A stretch of DNA of 64,000 nt from Kitasatospora sp. A2-31 (lineage in GTDB: Bacteria > Actinomycetota > Actinomycetes > Streptomycetales > Streptomycetaceae), in the NCBI RefSeq assembly GCF_022288725.1, contig NZ_JAKNTA010000005.1, positions 668,973 to 732,972 of the forward strand. The letters run 5' to 3'. Below, piece after piece: positions 16,503 through 25,146 of this stretch (within the stretch, counting starts at the first letter, position 1; the number at the start of each line of letters is the position of its first letter). The notes under the pieces were generated by a model, which was given only the letters and a program-made list of their open reading frames with translations, had not been told where the DNA came from and made no database searches. Position numbers and translations under genes: made by a program.

Positions 16503-17483
16503 GTGTCGGCTTCGGCCCAGCCCAGTAGTGAGCCAGCGGACCGTTCGACGGGGGTGACGCTGGACAAGGCGAACGCGGAGAACTTCCCGGTCGCCCCGTT
16601 CTTCCTGCCCGCCGCCTGGCGGGGCGACCTGATGGCCGTCTACGGCTTCGCCCGGCTGGTGGACGACGCCGGCGACGGCGACCTCGCCGATCCGGCCGGC
16701 GCCGCCCGGCTGCTCGGGGTCGCCGAACGGCCCCCCGCCACCCCTTCGGCCCAGAGCGGCCCGCCCACTCCGGCGGAGACCGCCTTCCGGCTCGCGCTGC
16801 TCGACGGGCTGGAGCAGGACCTCGACCGGGTCTTCGAGTCCGCCCTGCACCCCGCGGCCGCCGAGGCCCCCCGCCACCCGCTGCTGCGGGCTCTCGTCCC
16901 CGTGGTGGACCGGCACGGCCTGACCCCGGAGCCGTTCCGCCGGCTGATCGAGGCCAACCGGGTGGACCAGACCACCACCCGCTACGCCACCTACGACGAC
17001 CTGATCGGCTACTGCACGCTCTCCGCCGACCCGGTCGGCCGCCTCGTCCTGGCCATCGCCGGCGTCTCCACCCCCGAGCGGATCGAGCTCTCGGACGCCG
17101 TCTGCAGCGCCCTCCAGGTGGTCGAACACCTCCAGGACGTCGCGGAGGACCTCTCCCACGGCCGGATCTACCTGCCGGCCGAGGACCTCGACCGGTTCGG
17201 CGTCACCGAGGCCGAGCTCGCCGCGCCGACCGCCGGCGGCGCGGTCCGCGAGCTGATCGCCTTCGAGGCCGACCGGGCCCGCACCCTGCTCGACCGCGGC
17301 GCGCCGTTGGTAGGTACGGTTCGGGGGAGGCTTCGACTGCTCCTGGCGGGATTCACCGCCGGGGGGTACGCGGCCCTGGCGGCCATCGAGGACGCCGGGT
17401 ACGACGTGCTCGCCCAGCAGGCGAAGCCGGACAAGCGCCGCCTCGCAGCGAAGGCGGCGGCCATCTTCGCGAAGGGAAGGTGA
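16503..17483 (+). CDS. hpnC: Squalene synthase HpnC (hydroxysqualene synthase)
   Basis: A 326-aa trans-isoprenyl diphosphate synthase-fold protein. First Asp-rich motif LVDDAGDGDL (near residue 50), the YATYDDLIGYC segment, and second Asp-rich motif LQDVAEDLSHGRIYLP. In hopanoid bacteria HpnC converts presqualene diphosphate to hydroxysqualene. The GTG at 16503 is preferred over the GTG at 16494 because GGGGGAG (16488..16494) is spaced 8 nt from it but abuts the earlier one. It is the first gene of the hopanoid operon and overlaps hpnD by 4 nt. Such genes are often labelled phytoene synthase; context decides. Confidence 0.9.
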   Translation: MSASAQPSSEPADRSTGVTLDKANAENFPVAPFFLPAAWRGDLMAVYGFARLVDDAGDGDLADPAGAARLLGVAERPPATPSAQSGPPTPAETAFRLALLDGLEQDLDRVFESALHPAAAEAPRHPLLRALVPVVDRHGLTPEPFRRLIEANRVDQTTTRYATYDDLIGYCTLSADPVGRLVLAIAGVSTPERIELSDAVCSALQVVEHLQDVAEDLSHGRIYLPAEDLDRFGVTEAELAAPTAGGAVRELIAFEADRARTLLDRGAPLVGTVRGRLRLLLAGFTAGGYAALAAIEDAGYDVLAQQAKPDKRRLAAKAAAIFAKGR

Positions 17484-18382
17484 ACGCCCGAGTGGCGGCA
17501 TCACCACTGGCGTCGGCGCAGGTCATGGCGGCGTACCGGTACTGCGAGGCAGTCACCGGACTGCAGGCCCGCAACTTCAGCTACGGCATCCGTCTGCTGC
17601 CGGAGCCGAAGCGGCTGGCCATGTCGGCCCTGTACGCCCTGGCCCGCCGGGTCGACGACATCGGCGACGGGGACCTCCCCGACGACCGCAAGGCCGAGGC
17701 GCTGCTGCGCACCCGCGAGCTGCTGGACGAGATCCGGGCCGGCGTGGTCGCCGAGGACGACACCGACCCGATCAAGGTCGCCCTGGCCGACGCCGCCCGG
17801 CGGTTCCCGATCCCGCTCGGCGGTTTCGACGAGCTGATCGACGGCGTCGAGATGGACCTCAAGGGCGCCGAGTACCAGACGTACGAGGAGCTCAAGGTCT
17901 ACTGCCGCTGCGTCGCGGGCGCGATCGGCCGGCTCTCGCTCGGCGTCTACGGCTGCGACGACCCGGAGCGCGGCGCGGACTACGCCGACACCCTGGGCCT
18001 GGCGCTGCAGCTCACCAACATCCTGCGCGACCTGCGCGAGGACGCCCTGAACGGCCGCACGTACCTGCCCGCCGAGGACCTCGTGAGGTTCGGCTGCCAG
18101 CAGGGCTTCGCGCTGTCCCGGCCCCCGGCCGGAGCGGACTTCGCCGGTCTGGTGGCGTTCGAGGCCGCCCGGGCCCAGGCCGCCTTCGAGGAGGGCCTGC
18201 GGCTGCTGCCGATGCTCGACCGCCGCAGCCGCGCCTGCACCGCGGCGATGGCCGGCATCTACCACCGGCTGCTCGGCCGGATCGCCGCCGACCCGGAGTC
18301 GGTGCTGCGCGGCCGGGTCTCGCTGCCGGGCTGGGAGAAGGCGTACGTGGCGCTTTCCGGGCTCGCCGGGGGGCGTTCTTGA
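17480..18382 (+). CDS. hpnD: Presqualene diphosphate synthase HpnD
   Basis: A 300-aa all-alpha prenyltransferase that condenses two farnesyl diphosphates into presqualene diphosphate. It has both Asp-rich motifs: RRVDDIGDGDL near residue 55 and NILRDLREDALNGRTYLP near residue 180, plus YRYCEAVTGLQARNFSYG at the N-terminus. It starts at GTG 17480 within the hpnC stop (4-nt overlap) and its stop overlaps a TTG that opens a 60-codon frame. It acts with HpnC and HpnE to make squalene. Confidence 0.92.
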   Translation: MNARVAASPLASAQVMAAYRYCEAVTGLQARNFSYGIRLLPEPKRLAMSALYALARRVDDIGDGDLPDDRKAEALLRTRELLDEIRAGVVAEDDTDPIKVALADAARRFPIPLGGFDELIDGVEMDLKGAEYQTYEELKVYCRCVAGAIGRLSLGVYGCDDPERGADYADTLGLALQLTNILRDLREDALNGRTYLPAEDLVRFGCQQGFALSRPPAGADFAGLVAFEAARAQAAFEEGLRLLPMLDRRSRACTAAMAGIYHRLLGRIAADPESVLRGRVSLPGWEKAYVALSGLAGGRS

Positions 18383-18561
18383 TTCTTGCCGCAGTTCTGT
18401 CACGCTGTGTCAGCGGGGAATCACTGATGGGTGGAACCGTGTTGTCCACCGTGTTGGGCACGACCGTGCCGGGCGCGGCCGCCTCGGCCACGACCGTGTC
18501 GACCACGAGTGCCCCGGCCGCCGTCCGGCCGGGTGCCGGATGCGAGGGGGAGGGCCGATGA
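18379..18561 (+). CDS. Small hypothetical protein between hpnD and hpnE
   Basis: A 60-aa frame that starts at TTG 18379 in a 4-nt overlap with the hpnD stop and ends in a 4-nt overlap with the hpnE ATG, so it fills the gap exactly. It reads MILAAVLSRCVSGES, then a Thr/Val/Ala-rich stretch and an Arg/Gly tail; there is no recognised domain and no clear membrane helix. From memory, S. coelicolor also has an unassigned small gene at this position. It may be a real small protein or just a translated spacer that keeps ribosomes coupled. The composition is ordinary for this DNA. Confidence 0.4.
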   Translation: MILAAVLSRCVSGESLMGGTVLSTVLGTTVPGAAASATTVSTTSAPAAVRPGAGCEGEGR

Positions 18562-19991
18562 CCGGGCGAGCCGATGCCGCGCGCCCGGCCGCCGTGGTCG
18601 TCGGCGGCGGCCTCGCGGGCATCACCGCCGCGCTGCGGCTGGCCGAGGCCGACCACCGGGTCACCCTGGTCGAGGGGCGCCCCCGGCTGGGCGGCCTGGC
18701 CTTCTCGTTCCAGCGCGGCGAGCTGACCGTCGACAACGGCCAGCACGTCTACCTGCGCTGCTGCACCGCCTACCGCGGACTGCTGGACCGCCTCGGCGCG
18801 AGCCGCCTGGTCCACCTCCAGGACCGGCTGGACGTGCCGGTGCTCGGCGTCTCCGGCCCCGAGGGCGCCCCCGAGCGCACCCTGGGCCGGCTGCGCCGGG
18901 CCGGCCTGCCCGTCCCGCTCCACCTGGCCGGCAGCCTGGCCCGCTACCCCCACCTGGGCCCGGCCGACCGCGCCCGGGTGGTCCGCGGCGCGCTCGCGCT
19001 GCAGGGCCTGGACCTCGCCGACCCGGCCCTGGACGCCGTCTCCTTCGGTGCCTGGCTGCGCGGCAACGGGCAGAACGACCGGACCGTCGCCGCCCTCTGG
19101 GACCTCGTCGGCGTCGCCACCCTGAACGCCCGGGCCGACCAGGTGTCGCTGGCGCTGGCCGCGATGGTGTTCAAGACCGGTCTGCTCTCCGATCCGGGCG
19201 CCTCCGACATCGGGATGGCGGCCGTCCCGCTCGGCCGGATCCACCACGATCGGGCGCTCGCCGAGCTCGAGCGCGCCGGCGTCACGGTGCTGCTGCGCGC
19301 CCGGGCCGCCGAGCTCAAGCCCGCCTCGCCGCAGCACGCCGTCCGGCTGGAGGGCGGCGAGCTGCTCGCCGCCGACACCGTGGTGCTGGCCGGTGCCCAG
19401 GACACCGCCGCCGCACTGCTGCCTCCGGACGCCGTTCCCGGGCAGGACCGGCTGGCCGGCTTCGGCACCGCGCCGATCCTCAACGTCCACGTGGTCTACG
19501 ACCGCAAGGTGCTGCGCCGCCCGTTCTTCGCCGCGCTCGGCTCGCCGGTCCAGTGGGTCTTCGACCGCACCGAGCACTCCGGTCTGGCCGGCACCGCGCT
19601 CGGCCGGGAGCACCCCGGCGCCCAGTACCTGGCCCTCTCGCAGTCCGCCGTGCAGGACGAGATCGACCTGCCGGTGGCCGAGCTGCGCCGCCGCTACCTG
19701 CCGGAGCTGGCCCGCCTGCTCCCGGCCGCGGGCGGCGCCGAGGTGCTGGACTTCTTCGTCACCCGTGAGCGCACCGCCACCTTCGACCCGGCCCCGGGCA
19801 CCGCCGCGGTGCGCCCGTCCGCCCGGACGCGGGTCCCGGGCCTGCTGCTGGCCGGCGCGTGGACGGCCACCGGCTGGCCCGCCACCATGGAAGGCGCCGT
19901 CCGCAGCGGCCACGCCGCGGCCGACGCCGCGCTGGCCGCCGCCGGCACCCGGCTCCCGGTGGACCGGGGCGACGGGAGGTGGCCCAGGTGA
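18558..19991 (+). CDS. hpnE: Hydroxysqualene dehydroxylase HpnE (FAD-dependent amine-oxidase family)
   Basis: A 477-aa flavoprotein. The FAD-binding Rossmann motif is at the N-terminus (VVVGGGLAGITAALRLAEA), followed by VEGRPRLGGLAFSF; the C-terminal FAD contact is LLLAGAWTATGWPATMEGAVRSG. HpnE reduces hydroxysqualene to squalene, the last step before cyclisation. The ATG at 18558 follows GGGGGAGGG. It lies between the two squalene-synthase-type genes and the cyclase, which supports this role over a phytoene desaturase. The product probably works at the membrane with HpnC and HpnD. Confidence 0.9.
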   Translation: MTGRADAARPAAVVVGGGLAGITAALRLAEADHRVTLVEGRPRLGGLAFSFQRGELTVDNGQHVYLRCCTAYRGLLDRLGASRLVHLQDRLDVPVLGVSGPEGAPERTLGRLRRAGLPVPLHLAGSLARYPHLGPADRARVVRGALALQGLDLADPALDAVSFGAWLRGNGQNDRTVAALWDLVGVATLNARADQVSLALAAMVFKTGLLSDPGASDIGMAAVPLGRIHHDRALAELERAGVTVLLRARAAELKPASPQHAVRLEGGELLAADTVVLAGAQDTAAALLPPDAVPGQDRLAGFGTAPILNVHVVYDRKVLRRPFFAALGSPVQWVFDRTEHSGLAGTALGREHPGAQYLALSQSAVQDEIDLPVAELRRRYLPELARLLPAAGGAEVLDFFVTRERTATFDPAPGTAAVRPSARTRVPGLLLAGAWTATGWPATMEGAVRSGHAAADAALAAAGTRLPVDRGDGRWPR

Positions 19992-20128
19992 CCCGGGGCC
20001 CCGCCGCCGGTCCCGGCGACCCCGCGAGAGCCGGCCGGTCCGTCGCCGCCGGCCGTACCGGCCTCATCGACATCGCAAGCGCCCGGCCGTCCCGTGCGGC
20101 CCGGCACCACCAGGGAGAGGGAAAGCAC

Positions 20129-21217
20129 GTGGAGTCACGCACCGGCACTGCCGTCGGAGGCACGGCGCACGCCGAACCGGTCTCGGTGCCGGAGCTGCTC
20201 GCCCGTAGCCGAACGCTCTGCACCCCGCCGCTGAAGGCCGCCGTCGCCCGTCTGGCGGCACCGATGGACACCGTCGCCGCGTACCACTTCGGCTGGATCG
20301 ACCGGGACGGCACGCCGTCCGCGGGGGACGGCGGCAAGGCCGTCCGCCCGGCCCTGGCGCTGCTCTCCGCCCAGGCCGTGGGCGCTCCGTCCGAGGCCGG
20401 CGTGCCCGGTGGGGTGGCTGTTGAACTGGTGCACAACTTCTCCCTGCTCCATGATGATCTGATGGACGGTGACGAGACCAGACGGCACCGGGCCACCGCC
20501 TGGACGGTCTTCGGTCCGGCCCAGGCGATCCTGGTCGGCGACGCCCTGGCGACGCTCGGTACCGAGGTGCTGCTCGACGCGGCCACCTCCGGTGACGCGA
20601 GCGCCACCGACGCCGCGCGCGCCGTCCGTCTGCTCACCACCGCGACCCGCAAGCTCATCGACGGCCAGGCCATGGACGTCGCCTTCGAGCAGCGGGACAG
20701 CGTCACCGTCAACGAGTGCCTGGAGATGGAGGGAGGCAAGACCGCCGCCCTGCTCGCCGCAGCCTCGGCGATCGGCGCCGTCCTGGCCGGCGCCGACGAC
20801 CGCGTCTCGGGCGCGCTGGAGCGCTACGGGCACCACCTGGGCCTGGCGTTCCAGGCGGTGGACGACCTGCTCGGCATCTGGGGCGCCACCGAGGTCACCG
20901 GCAAGCCGCACTGGGGCGACCTGCGCCAGCGCAAGAAGTCCCTGCCGGTCGCCGCCGCCCTCGCGGAGGGCGGTGCCGCCTCCCGCAAGCTCGCCGAGCA
21001 GTTGGCCGACCCGACCGGGCGGGGTGAGGAGGGCGAGCCCGAGCTCGCCGCCCGCGCCGCCCTGATCGAGGAGGCCGGCGGCCGCGCCTGGACGCAGGAA
21101 GAGGCCCGCCGCCAGCACACGACTGCCCTCGCCGCCCTGGACGAGGTGCCCATGCCCGACGCAGTGCGCGAGCACTTCGTCGCACTCGCCGAATTCGTGG
21201 TGGTACGAGAGAGGTGA
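20129..21217 (+). CDS. Polyprenyl (farnesyl-type) diphosphate synthase
   Basis: A 362-aa trans-prenyltransferase that would make the FPP (or GGPP) used upstream. The first Asp-rich motif is LLHDDLMDGDETRRHRATAW; Lys/Arg near GGKAVRPALALL bind IPP. The second motif is DDLLGIWGATEVTGKPHWGD, in which the usual third Asp is Gly, as in many actinobacterial homologues. The GTG at 20129 has GAGAGGG 7 nt upstream. An alternative GTG at 19988 overlaps the hpnE stop by 4 nt and has a near-perfect GGGAGGTGG at 7 nt; it would add 47 low-complexity residues. Both are possible. Confidence 0.88.
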   Translation: MESRTGTAVGGTAHAEPVSVPELLARSRTLCTPPLKAAVARLAAPMDTVAAYHFGWIDRDGTPSAGDGGKAVRPALALLSAQAVGAPSEAGVPGGVAVELVHNFSLLHDDLMDGDETRRHRATAWTVFGPAQAILVGDALATLGTEVLLDAATSGDASATDAARAVRLLTTATRKLIDGQAMDVAFEQRDSVTVNECLEMEGGKTAALLAAASAIGAVLAGADDRVSGALERYGHHLGLAFQAVDDLLGIWGATEVTGKPHWGDLRQRKKSLPVAAALAEGGAASRKLAEQLADPTGRGEEGEPELAARAALIEEAGGRAWTQEEARRQHTTALAALDEVPMPDAVREHFVALAEFVVVRER

Positions 21218-21224
21218 CGTTACG

Positions 21225-23315
21225 TTGACAGCAACCGCGGACGGCCGGCTCGACCCTGAGTACGATTCCGAGCCGGTCGCGGTGGGCGACCGCCCGCCGG
21301 CGCTGCTGAGCGCCGGCCGGTGGCAGCCCGCGGGCCCCGAGCCGGTACGGGCGGCCGAGGCGCCCGACCAGCCGCCCGGGCCCGCCTCCGCCGAGGAGGC
21401 CCTGGCCCGGGCCACCACTCACCTGCTCTCGCTGCAGAGCTCCGAGGGCTGGTGGAAGGGAGACCTGGAAACCAACGTCACCATGGACGCGGAGGACTTA
21501 CTGCTCCGGCAGTTCCTCGGTATCCGGACGGAGGACCAGACCAAGGCCACCGCGGAGTGGATCCGCTCGCAACAGCGGGAGGACGGCACCTGGTCCACCT
21601 TCCACGGCGGGCCGCCCGAGCTCTCCACCACCGTCGAGGCCTACGTCGCCCTCAGACTCGCCGGCGACGACCCGAACGACGCGCACATGGCCGCCGCCGC
21701 CCGCTACGTGAGATCCGCCGGCGGCATCGCGGCCGCCCGGGTCTTCACCCGGATCTGGCTCGCGCTCTTCGGCTGGTGGCCGTGGGAACGGCTGCCCGAG
21801 ATGCCGCCCGAGATCATGTTCCTGCCCAAATGGCTCCCGCTGAACATCTACGCCTTCGGCTGCTGGGCCCGCCAGACCATCGTCCCGCTGACCATCGTCT
21901 CGGCCCACCGCCCGGTCCGCCCCGCGCCGTTCCCCCTCACCGAGCTGCACACCGACCCGGACCACCCCTTCCCCGAGCGCCCGCTCGCCCCCGCCACCAG
22001 CTGGGACGGCGTCTTCGAACGCCTGGACAAGGTCCTGCACGCCTACCACCGCCGGGCCCTGCGCCCGCTGCGCCGGCTCGCCGTCTCGCAGGCCTGCCGC
22101 TGGATCGTCGAACGCCAGGAGGCGGACGGCTGCTGGGGCGGCATCCAACCGCCCGCCGTCTACTCGCTGATCGCCCTGCACCTGGAGGGCTACGAGCTCG
22201 ACCACCCCGTGATGCAGGCCGGACTCTCCTCCTTCGACCGCTTCACGGTGCACACCGAGGACGGCCGCCGCTGGCTGGAGGCCTGCCAGTCCCCGGTCTG
22301 GGACACCTGCCTGGCCACCATCGCGCTGGTGGACGCCGGGCTGCCGGCCGACCACCCCGCCCTGGTGTCCGCCGTCGACTGGATGCTCGGCGAGGAGATC
22401 ACCAGGCGCGGCGACTGGTCGGTGCGGCGGCCCTCGCTCGCCCCCGGCGGCTGGGCCTTCGAGTTCGAGAACGACACCTACCCCGACATCGACGACACCG
22501 CCGAGGTGGTCCTCGCGCTGCGCCGGGTCCGCCACCCCGACCCCGCCAAGGTCGGCGGAGCGGTCGACCGCGGCGTCGGCTGGAACCTCGGAATGCAGTC
22601 CAAGAACGGCGCCTGGGGCGCGTTCGACGTCGACAACACCAGCACCCTGCCGAACAAGCTGCCGTTCTGCGACTTCGGCGAGGTGGTCGACCCGCCGTCC
22701 GCCGACGTCACCGCGCACGTGGTGGAGATGCTCGCCGAGGTCGGCAAGGCCGAGGACCCCCGCACCCGCCGCGGCGTCGAGTGGCTGCTGCGCAATCAGG
22801 AGGCGGACGGCTCCTGGTTCGGCCGCTGGGGCACCAACTACATCTACGGCACCGGCTCGGTGCTGCCCGCCCTCGTCGCCGCCGGCGTCCCGGACGAGCA
22901 CCCCGCGATCCGCCGCGCCGTCCGCTGGCTGGAGGACCGCCAGAACACCGACGGCGGCTGGGGCGAGGACATGCGCTCCTACGACGACCCGGTCCGCTGG
23001 GCCGGGCGCGGCGACTCCACCGCCTCGCAGACCGCCTGGGCCCTGATGGCCCTGCTCGCGGCCGGCGAGGGCCCCGACGGCCGGGCCAACCCGGCGGTCG
23101 AGCGCGGCGTGGACTGGCTGGTCCGCACCCAGCTGCCCGAGGGCACCTGGGACGAACCACAGTTCACCGGCACCGGCTTCCCCTGGGACTTCTCCATCAA
23201 CTACCACCTGTACCGGCTGGTCTTCCCGGTCACCGCACTGGGCCGGTACCTGCACGGAAACCCCGCCACCGGCCGCCCGGCCACCGGCACCCCGGCGATC
23301 GGGGCGGCCCGGTGA
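21225..23315 (+). CDS. shc: Squalene-hopene cyclase
   Basis: A 696-aa class II triterpene cyclase of typical length plus an N-terminal extension of about 50 residues. The protonating DxDD motif is at residues 421-424 (YPDIDDTAE). Several QW repeats are visible, such as QREDGTW, QEADGCWGG, QSKNGAWGAFD, QEADGSWFGRWG and QNTDGGWGED. It converts squalene to hopene/hopanol as a monotopic membrane enzyme. It starts at TTG 21225, 8 nt after the previous stop, with GAGAGGTGA upstream. The C-terminus ends in a short Thr/Gly/Pro/Ala repeat (ATGRPATGTPA). It overlaps hpnG by 4 nt. Confidence 0.95.
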   Translation: MTATADGRLDPEYDSEPVAVGDRPPALLSAGRWQPAGPEPVRAAEAPDQPPGPASAEEALARATTHLLSLQSSEGWWKGDLETNVTMDAEDLLLRQFLGIRTEDQTKATAEWIRSQQREDGTWSTFHGGPPELSTTVEAYVALRLAGDDPNDAHMAAAARYVRSAGGIAAARVFTRIWLALFGWWPWERLPEMPPEIMFLPKWLPLNIYAFGCWARQTIVPLTIVSAHRPVRPAPFPLTELHTDPDHPFPERPLAPATSWDGVFERLDKVLHAYHRRALRPLRRLAVSQACRWIVERQEADGCWGGIQPPAVYSLIALHLEGYELDHPVMQAGLSSFDRFTVHTEDGRRWLEACQSPVWDTCLATIALVDAGLPADHPALVSAVDWMLGEEITRRGDWSVRRPSLAPGGWAFEFENDTYPDIDDTAEVVLALRRVRHPDPAKVGGAVDRGVGWNLGMQSKNGAWGAFDVDNTSTLPNKLPFCDFGEVVDPPSADVTAHVVEMLAEVGKAEDPRTRRGVEWLLRNQEADGSWFGRWGTNYIYGTGSVLPALVAAGVPDEHPAIRRAVRWLEDRQNTDGGWGEDMRSYDDPVRWAGRGDSTASQTAWALMALLAAGEGPDGRANPAVERGVDWLVRTQLPEGTWDEPQFTGTGFPWDFSINYHLYRLVFPVTALGRYLHGNPATGRPATGTPAIGAAR

Positions 23316-23998
23316 ACCCTGCCCCACTGCTGGTGCTCTGCGCGCTCGGCCCCGAGGTCTGGGCCCTGCGCGGAGGGGACTGGCGCGGCGCGGCCGGCGG
23401 TCCGCCCGTGCTCGTGCGCACCGGCGTCGGGCGGCGGCGCGCCTCGCACACCGTACGGCGGCTGCTCACCTCGGCCCCCGGAGGCTACGGCGCCGTCGTG
23501 GTGGCCGGCTTCGGTGCCGCCGTCGGGCCCGGCGTGGCCCCCGCCGACGTCATCGTCGCGGACGGGGTGCGCGACGCCGAGGGCAACCACTTCGCCGTCG
23601 ACTCCGGGCCGGACCTCACCCGGGCCCTGAGGGCACGCGGCCTCACCGCCCACACCGGCACCCACCACACCGCCGACCACGTGGTGCGCGGCCTCGAGCG
23701 GCGCGCCCTGCACCTGCAGGGGGCGCTCGCCGTCGACATGGAGGCCGCCGCCGTCCTCGCCGCCCTGCACGAGCTCCGCCCCGTGCTGCCCGCGGCCGTC
23801 CTGCGGGTGGTGGTCGACACCCCCGAGCACGAACTGCTGCGCCCGGGCACCCTGCCGGCCGGCGTCCGGGCCTGGCGCACGCTGCGGGCCGCCGTGCCCG
23901 CGCTGGTCGACTGGCACGAACGGAACCGGCCGGCCCGGCGTCCGGCACCCGGCGCCCTCACCCACCCCACACCCTCGATCCCCCAGGAGGCGAGCTAG
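23312..23998 (+). CDS. hpnG: Hopanoid phosphorylase-type protein HpnG
   Basis: A 228-aa nucleoside-phosphorylase/nucleosidase-fold protein. It has the GFGAAVGPGVAPADVIVAD strand and the conserved purine-phosphorylase-like AVDMEAAAVLAAL segment. In other bacteria HpnG removes adenine from adenosylhopane to give ribosylhopane. It starts at GTG 23312 within the shc stop and lies directly before hpnH, which makes its substrate. The C-terminal ~25 residues are Pro/Arg-rich. Confidence 0.88.
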   Translation: MNPAPLLVLCALGPEVWALRGGDWRGAAGGPPVLVRTGVGRRRASHTVRRLLTSAPGGYGAVVVAGFGAAVGPGVAPADVIVADGVRDAEGNHFAVDSGPDLTRALRARGLTAHTGTHHTADHVVRGLERRALHLQGALAVDMEAAAVLAALHELRPVLPAAVLRVVVDTPEHELLRPGTLPAGVRAWRTLRAAVPALVDWHERNRPARRPAPGALTHPTPSIPQEAS

Positions 23999-24000
23999 CC

Positions 24001-25026
24001 ATGGCCATGCCGCTGCGCCAGACCGTGCGGGTCAGTACCTACCTCATGCAGCAGAAGCTCAGGCGGCGGGAGAAGTTTCCGCTGATCGTCGAACTGGAAC
24101 CGCTCTTCGCCTGCAACCTGGCCTGCGAGGGGTGCGGCAAGATCCAGCACCCGGCGGGTGTGCTGAAGCAGCGGATGCCGGTCGCGCAGGCCGTCGGCGC
24201 CGTGCTGGAGTCGGGTGCGCCGATGGTCTCGATCGCCGGCGGAGAGCCGCTGATGCACCCGCAGATCGACGAGATCGTGCGACAGCTGGTCGCCCGCCGC
24301 AAGTACGTCTTCCTCTGCACCAACGCGCTGCTGATGCGCAAGAAGCTCGACAGGTTCAAGCCCTCGCCCTACTTCACCTTCACGGTGCACATCGACGGGC
24401 TGCGCGAGCGGCACGACGCCTCGGTGGCCAAGGAGGGCACCTTCGACGAGGCGGTGGAGGCGATCAAGGAGGCCAAGCGACGCGGCTTCCGGGTCACCAC
24501 CAACAGCACGTTCTTCAACACCGACACCCCGCAGACCATCATCGACGTCCTGGACTACCTCAACGACGAGCTCCAGGTCGACGAAATGATGATCTCCCCG
24601 GCGTTCGCCTACGAGAAGGCCCCCGACCAGGAGCACTTCCTCGGCGTCGAGCAGACCCGTGAGCTCTTCCGCAAGACCTTCGCCGGCGGCAACCGGCGCC
24701 GCTGGCGGCTCAACCACAGCCCGCTCTTCCTGGACTTCCTGGAGGGCAAGGTCGACTTCGAGTGCACCGCCTGGGGCATCCCCAACTACTCGCTGTTCGG
24801 CTGGCAGCGCCCCTGCTACCTGATGGCGGACGGCTACGTCGCCACCTACCGCGAGCTGATCGAGGAGACCGACTGGTCGAAGTACGGCCGCGGCCGGGAC
24901 GCCCGCTGCGCGAACTGCATGGCGCACTGCGGCTACGAGCCGACCGCCGTCCTCGCCACCATGGGCTCGCTGAAGGAATCACTGCGGGCGATCACCGACA
25001 CCGTCGGCGCCAACCGCCGCCGCTGA
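24001..25026 (+). CDS. hpnH: Adenosylhopane synthase HpnH (radical SAM)
   Basis: A 341-aa radical SAM enzyme that adds a 5'-deoxyadenosyl group to diploptene. The cluster-binding CxxxCxxC is Cys38-Cys42-Cys45 in FACNLACEGCGK; the SAM-contact GGE-type motif is SIAGGEPLMHP. A C-terminal Cys-rich segment (GRDARCANCMAHCGYEP) fits the HpnH family. The ATG at 24001 follows AGGAGG at about 10 nt; only 2 nt separate it from the hpnG stop. In S. coelicolor I recall ispG following this gene; here a 120-nt gap leads straight to dxs. Confidence 0.94.
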   Translation: MAMPLRQTVRVSTYLMQQKLRRREKFPLIVELEPLFACNLACEGCGKIQHPAGVLKQRMPVAQAVGAVLESGAPMVSIAGGEPLMHPQIDEIVRQLVARRKYVFLCTNALLMRKKLDRFKPSPYFTFTVHIDGLRERHDASVAKEGTFDEAVEAIKEAKRRGFRVTTNSTFFNTDTPQTIIDVLDYLNDELQVDEMMISPAFAYEKAPDQEHFLGVEQTRELFRKTFAGGNRRRWRLNHSPLFLDFLEGKVDFECTAWGIPNYSLFGWQRPCYLMADGYVATYRELIEETDWSKYGRGRDARCANCMAHCGYEPTAVLATMGSLKESLRAITDTVGANRRR

Positions 25027-25076
25027 CCGCACCCTCCGCCCGGCACGGGAACGGCCTCCCGGGCCGGGCGGCCCCT

Positions 25077-25105
25077 GCACCAGGGGTACGCCGCACCAGG
25101 GGTAC
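25077..25105. repeat. 13-bp direct repeat between hpnH and dxs
   Basis: GCACCAGGGGTAC occurs at 25077..25089 and again at 25093..25105, in the gap where ispG would be expected by comparison with other Streptomyces hopanoid loci. Confidence 0.8.
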
Positions 25106-25146
25106 CACCGGAACCACCGCACCACCCCGAGTCGCGAGGTGAACAC

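Noticed and set aside
16503..19991. Carotenoid genes (phytoene synthase/desaturase) as the identity of the hpnC, hpnD and hpnE genes
   Set aside because: Two paired synthases plus a dehydrogenase followed by shc, hpnG and hpnH is the squalene/hopanoid arrangement; no carotenoid cyclase or other crt gene is near.
20129..21217. Loss of function of the polyprenyl synthase because its second Asp-rich motif is DDLLG
   Set aside because: This variant is common in actinobacterial prenyl synthases; the remaining motifs are intact.
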